DNA of 64,000 nucleotides from the NCBI GenBank assembly GCA_964036275.1, contig OZ038440.1:3819690-3883689 (forward strand), read 5' to 3'. Below the pieces are notes generated by a model that made no database searches, was not told the DNA's origin, and worked only from the letters and a program-made list of their open reading frames with translations. Origin of the DNA: Litoditis marina. Taxonomy: Eukaryota; Nematoda; Chromadorea; Rhabditida; Rhabditidae. The translations under genes were made by a program, and so were the position numbers. This document shows positions 61,401-64,000 of the stretch, piece by piece (the stretch's first letter is position 1; every line of letters begins with the position of its first letter).

Positions 61401-63230
61401 TTGGCGCACGGCGCTGGCGCCAATAAGCGCCAAAAACGGCAAAACACTATGTATCGTCAACTAAAATGTTGAACACTAATAGAAATTGAATAATTTGGTG
61501 GAAAGTGTGAAAGTCTTTTTTCAAAACTGAAATTTTTCTTCTGGCGCTCGGACCAAGCGCCAAATGGCGCTAAAACCCAAACTCACGACAGCGTCAATGG
61601 AATCGTCTGAAATTCGGTACACTAAATAAATATCACATGGCAAGTAAGATGCTCAATCTGAAAATCAAAAAAAGTTTTGTTGGCACTGTGCGCTGGCGCC
61701 AATTGGCACCAAAGTTTGAAAAATATCAGTTATCGTCAATCAAACTGTTTCAAGTTAACAGATATTGAATATTCCAATGTGAATATAGATCCACAAATTC
61801 AAAATCGAATTTTATCTTCTGGCTCGGAACAGACGCCAAATGGCGCCAAAACAAAAACATACGAAACTGACAATTGAATAGTTTGAATATTGCTCCACTC
61901 AGTAATTGACACAAGTTGTGTGTACTGGTAGCTCAAAACCCTAGAAAATTTCGTTTTGTTCTGGCGCCAGACGCATGTGCCAATTGGCGCTGGAACGAAA
62001 AACAAGAAAGTTTCAACATGAAGGTTTTTGATGTGGTATTTGAAATAATAGCTATATTGTAAGTGAGTGGGTATCTCTAATTGTAGATTTATCAATGGCG
62101 CCAATCCGTTCGCTTATCGCCGCCAGAAGCGGTGTACATGTCAATCGGAACGTTTAGCGTTTTGGTTCAGTTGTTGATAGTCACAGAGCCAGTAACTTGC
62201 GTTATATTACAACACCAGCAATGTTATGGTCTGCATTCGGCTTCGTGCACACACAAAACTAAGATTTCCATAAAAATATATTGAGTTCACAAGATCCAAT
62301 CTGTGAATAGGCAACATAAAAGTTGTAGGAGTACAACTAGCAAAAAAGGGACAATTAGTAAAAAGTGGGGGAACCAACAAATGTGTGAGTTGTGTTTGGT
62401 TCGACCTCGATATCAGCAAAAAGTGAACGATACGAATTGCTGTGATACTGTAGCAGAAGTATTCTGCGAATATAGAACAATACAAATGTTGCACAATGGT
62501 TCGCAACGCACGCATGTCGTCAAAGTACACATGAAATACCCTTCGGCAATTTCTGAAATATCATGCGGGCTTTGTTAACCATAGTGCAACATTTGTATTG
62601 TCCTATTTTTGCAGAATACTTCTGCTACAGTATCACAGAAATTCGTATCGTTCACTTTTTGCTGATATCGAGGTCTAACCAAACACAACTCACACATTTG
62701 TTGGTTCCCCCACTTCTTACTAATTGACTTTAACTTCAGAACTTGCACCTTGGTCTCAATTGACTATATGATTTCCAAATGTCATTGTGTTTCGTCGCGT
62801 ACCCCATGTGTTGATTGAGACAAAGAGAAGAGAGGAGTTTACACCATGTGTCCCCAATGTATTGCTTCCAACATCCCGTACCGTTACATGTAAATAACAC
62901 CCACTCATATGTAATTACCCGTTTCACCGTAGGGACGTGGTACGCAGTATGAGATAGGACTTTATTGGCTTAATAGGAATCTTTTTGAAGAAACATCTGT
63001 TCAAACAACTTGGAACAATCTGTGTTCATCTATGTTCTGAGACTTACCGGTACGGTCACTGCATACGCGAGAGCGAATGCTATATCAATGATCACAAATC
63101 CGTATAGAAAAGTGCGAAATGACCCAATGAGTCTACTTTTACATACAACTGTGATGTAGAGGAAAAGTAGATTGAGTCCTATAGAAAGAGCTTCTATCAC
63201 GTAAGCGGACCATATTGAGACAACTAACAT
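49458..63230 (-). CDS. Seven-transmembrane chemoreceptor C, repeat-invaded with duplicated and frameshifted 3' exons
   Basis: Minus-strand exons 63230-63048, 60620-60460, 51543-51336 and 51092-50913 keep frame and encode membrane segments 1 to 5 like receptor B. Exon 5 starts at 50530 and reads through helices 6 and 7 (NPIVIIYFVK), then a 7-bp deletion relative to B shifts the frame. The tail becomes ENFSYDLSVPMWLT and runs on to a stop at 50189, inside a second copy of exon 4. A duplicate of exons 4 and 5 follows (50291-50113 and 49730-49458); the duplicate exon 4 lacks one base at its start. The predicted product is about 357 residues with an abnormal C-terminus. Intron 2 is 8.9 kb because of nested transposons, intron 1 holds a composite repeat. 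It may be a decaying gene, though helices 1 to 7 are open. Confidence 0.7.
49500..51092. repeat. 800-bp tandem duplication of receptor C exons 4-5
   Basis: Bases 49500-50291 and 50300-51092 repeat with an 800-bp offset and are almost identical over most of their length. At the right end, copy 1 carries GTGGGCGTTTCTATAACAT as in receptor A, whereas copy 2 has GCGGGAGTTTCTAGAACAT as in receptor B. Confidence 0.88.
51590..51662 (+). other. tRNA-like fragment in receptor intron
   Basis: GGCCGACTGGTCAAGTGGTTAGC resembles the 5' half and A box of a Ser/Leu-type tRNA, and TCTTCGATCG lies where a B box would be. Pairing is poor. A similar fragment sits at the same place in receptor B (about 44352-44400), so the relic predates the B/C duplication. 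Confidence 0.35.
52005..52170. repeat. Minisatellite, about 54-bp unit x3
   Basis: Three units share AATTCCAAAGCTAAAAATTA and AGACAT. They inflate a 118-residue open frame (51869-52225) that otherwise has no coding signs. Confidence 0.8.
53174..54602 (-). pseudogene. Two-exon gene fragment, origin unknown (possibly captured host sequence)
   Basis: Two minus-strand exons (about 54602-54527 and 53321-53174) join in phase over a good GTGAGT donor and a TGTTTCAG acceptor. The text reads SGMITRITDMLRGAHHKMEF...DTDEALFPFAIPAQ...TKLLVCHSLPGQFTLFSIF and ends at a GTAATAG donor. Composition is that of a normal folded protein, unlike the surrounding noncoding DNA. I do not recognise the family and find no start or stop exon. 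Lying inside a TIR element, it may be captured host sequence. Confidence 0.4.
53461..53850. repeat. Inverted repeat (MITE-like)
   Basis: The left arm (from about 53465, GTCCGAATAGCC, to CTGGTGTATG near 53628) is matched inverted by sequence from CATACACTGGTGAGG (about 53705) to about 53820, passing through GACTATTCGACAA and ATCAAAAATAGAC. A related arm lies at 35630-35800. Confidence 0.6.
55540..55792. repeat. MITE (AGTGGCCGTA family), copy 2
   Basis: The ends CAGTGGCCGTATTTTG and CTACGGCCACTG, with internal GCGGGTAACCTA / TAGCTTACCCGGC blocks, match the element at 1410-1656. It is nested inside the 6.1-kb TIR element. Confidence 0.75.
57848..60233 (-). mobile_element. LTR retrotransposon carrying only gag-protease
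   Basis: Two 244-bp LTRs (57848-58091 and 59990-60233) start TGTTGTATCC, end CCACACAACA, and differ at one base that I can see, so the insertion is young. The element is on the minus strand. Next to the right (5') LTR is a primer-binding site reading TGGCGATCAGGATAG; next to the left (3') LTR is a polypurine tract, AAAAAGGGAGG. The internal part is only 1.9 kb and holds gag and protease. Reverse transcriptase, RNase H and integrase are absent, so it must rely on another element for mobility. Confidence 0.9.
58195..59721 (-). pseudogene. gag-protease reading frame of the LTR element, one internal stop
   Basis: The frame runs on the minus strand from the ATG at 59721 to a stop at 58195. One in-frame TAA (59134-59136) splits it into about 195 and 313 codons. 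The first part has a Gln-rich coiled-coil start and a capsid-like helical region. The second has two zinc knuckles (CWNCGK..., CRKCKQSGHKEEFC) and an aspartic protease with the LDTGSD active site and a GLDWL flap-side motif. The stop lies before the nucleocapsid part, so protease would be made only by readthrough or from a sister copy. Whether the stop is decay or programmed cannot be told here. Confidence 0.85.
60727..62726. repeat. Composite repeat, copy 2: GGCGCC array plus long hairpin (inverted relative to copy 1)
   Basis: The order here is ATCGCGCG with GTTGTGTGAG, then GTCCCTCGTCCCTC (about 60960), three roughly 140-bp tandem units (about 61008-61440) and further GGCGCC sites to 62100 (ten hexamers in all). 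Last comes a long inverted-repeat hairpin (about 62352-62726, arms starting CAATTAGTAAAAAGTGGGG). It lies in intron 1 of receptor C. It mirrors 10445-11850 module by module. Confidence 0.72.
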
Positions 63231-64000
63231 AATTGTTTGACTAGAACTAAGGTCAAGTTATTAGGGAAACTGTTGTAGAAATCAATTGTAAGTTTACTCG
63301 GAATTGAAGATACGGGGAGAAGTTACAACGAACAATATTTCTTGGCAGTACTAAACGACATTCCAAATGAGGACGTATGAGCATGAAAGAGCGCCCTTAT
63401 TTAGATAAGATTCAATGACTAACGACATCAAAACCTCACAAACGTTCCATGGTAGCTAAATATGCGTTGGTTGGAAAACTCCATTGTGTTACTCACATTT
63501 GATATCATCAAAAATCAGTACTCATGTGACATAGTTTTTGTTGACCTACTACAAAATCAAATTACATCCTTTAACTTGAAGGTCTTTCTGTCTGTTGAAC
63601 AAAGCTCAAAGTCATTTGTAGTCTCTTACAGAAGTTTGTTGGACGCCTTCAAGTGAAAAGAGTTACATTTTAAACGTGTTGATTGCACCTGCGTCCATTT
63701 GAAATGAGATGAAAACTATTGGAAAATGAAAGGCTATCCAAATTTACATAGGTCAAAGTCATATGTCGGATTAACTCTAACAATTATCTGTCTCATAGAG
63801 CACACCGAGGTGTTATAGATGAAATATTGTCCTCGAAGTAATGAACGGTTGGAGAAACCATTCAGAAGTATGATCATGATTAAACAGAGCTGTCTAGTCT
63901 TCCAACCAGTTACATCTGCCAACCAGTTACATCAGTTACTTCCATTCCGGGTTGTAGTAACGAACCTATTCGAGAATGATAGTTTTTTTCTACATAATCA
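63231..64000. other. 5' flank of receptor C
   Basis: No gene seen. The sequence matches the flank of receptor B (45502-46330) over most of its length, including ACTTGAAGGTCTTTCTGTCTGTT. The duplicated unit thus reaches at least this far and continues past the window. Confidence 0.65.

Overview
The window looks like nuclear DNA of a rhabditid (Caenorhabditis-like) nematode. It is AT-rich, most genes are split into many small exons with TTTTCAG-type acceptors, and some start codons directly follow an acceptor, as expected for trans-splicing. The content also fits: Str-type serpentine chemoreceptors, C-X3-C repeat proteins of the abu/pqn kind, and a dense load of MITEs. The taxon is inferred; no rRNA or convincing intact tRNA is present.

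Left part (1-24,360): single-copy genes. On the + strand there is the 3' part of a long, probably disordered acidic protein (1-4200). It is followed, or possibly fused in frame, by a 498-residue PLP-dependent enzyme of the ACC-synthase-like class I/II aminotransferase family (5272-10299). On the - strand lie a nicotinamide N-methyltransferase-family methyltransferase (12434-15154) and a MADF-BESS DNA-binding protein (17613-21124). MITEs and a composite GGCGCC-rich repeat sit between and inside them.

Right part (24,361-64,000): a threefold tandem duplication of one two-gene unit. Each unit has a + strand secreted Cys/Gln-rich C-X3-C repeat protein (350 aa, nine exons, all introns phase 0) and, convergent to it, a - strand seven-transmembrane chemoreceptor (five exons). 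Units: A = 24463-27187 with 28260-32261; B = 39167-41658 with 41893-45501; C = 46929-49219 with 49458-63230. A 25-bp promoter element plus TATA box is conserved ahead of all three secreted-protein genes. Units B and C are closest, with a stretch of identical intron that suggests recent gene conversion.

Mobile DNA has broken into the array. A coding-complete PIF/Harbinger-like transposon (32955-38738; DDE nuclease plus a second, probably DNA-binding, protein) separates units A and B. Receptor C is inflated to 13.8 kb by a 6.1-kb terminal-inverted-repeat element, a gag-protease-only LTR retrotransposon with near-identical LTRs lying against its right end, and a composite GGCGCC repeat. It also carries an 800-bp tandem duplication of its last two exons and a frameshifted tail. 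The cluster is a young, evolving array of an extracellular-matrix-type gene and a chemoreceptor gene copied together. No CRISPR, operon of bacterial type or prokaryotic feature is present.
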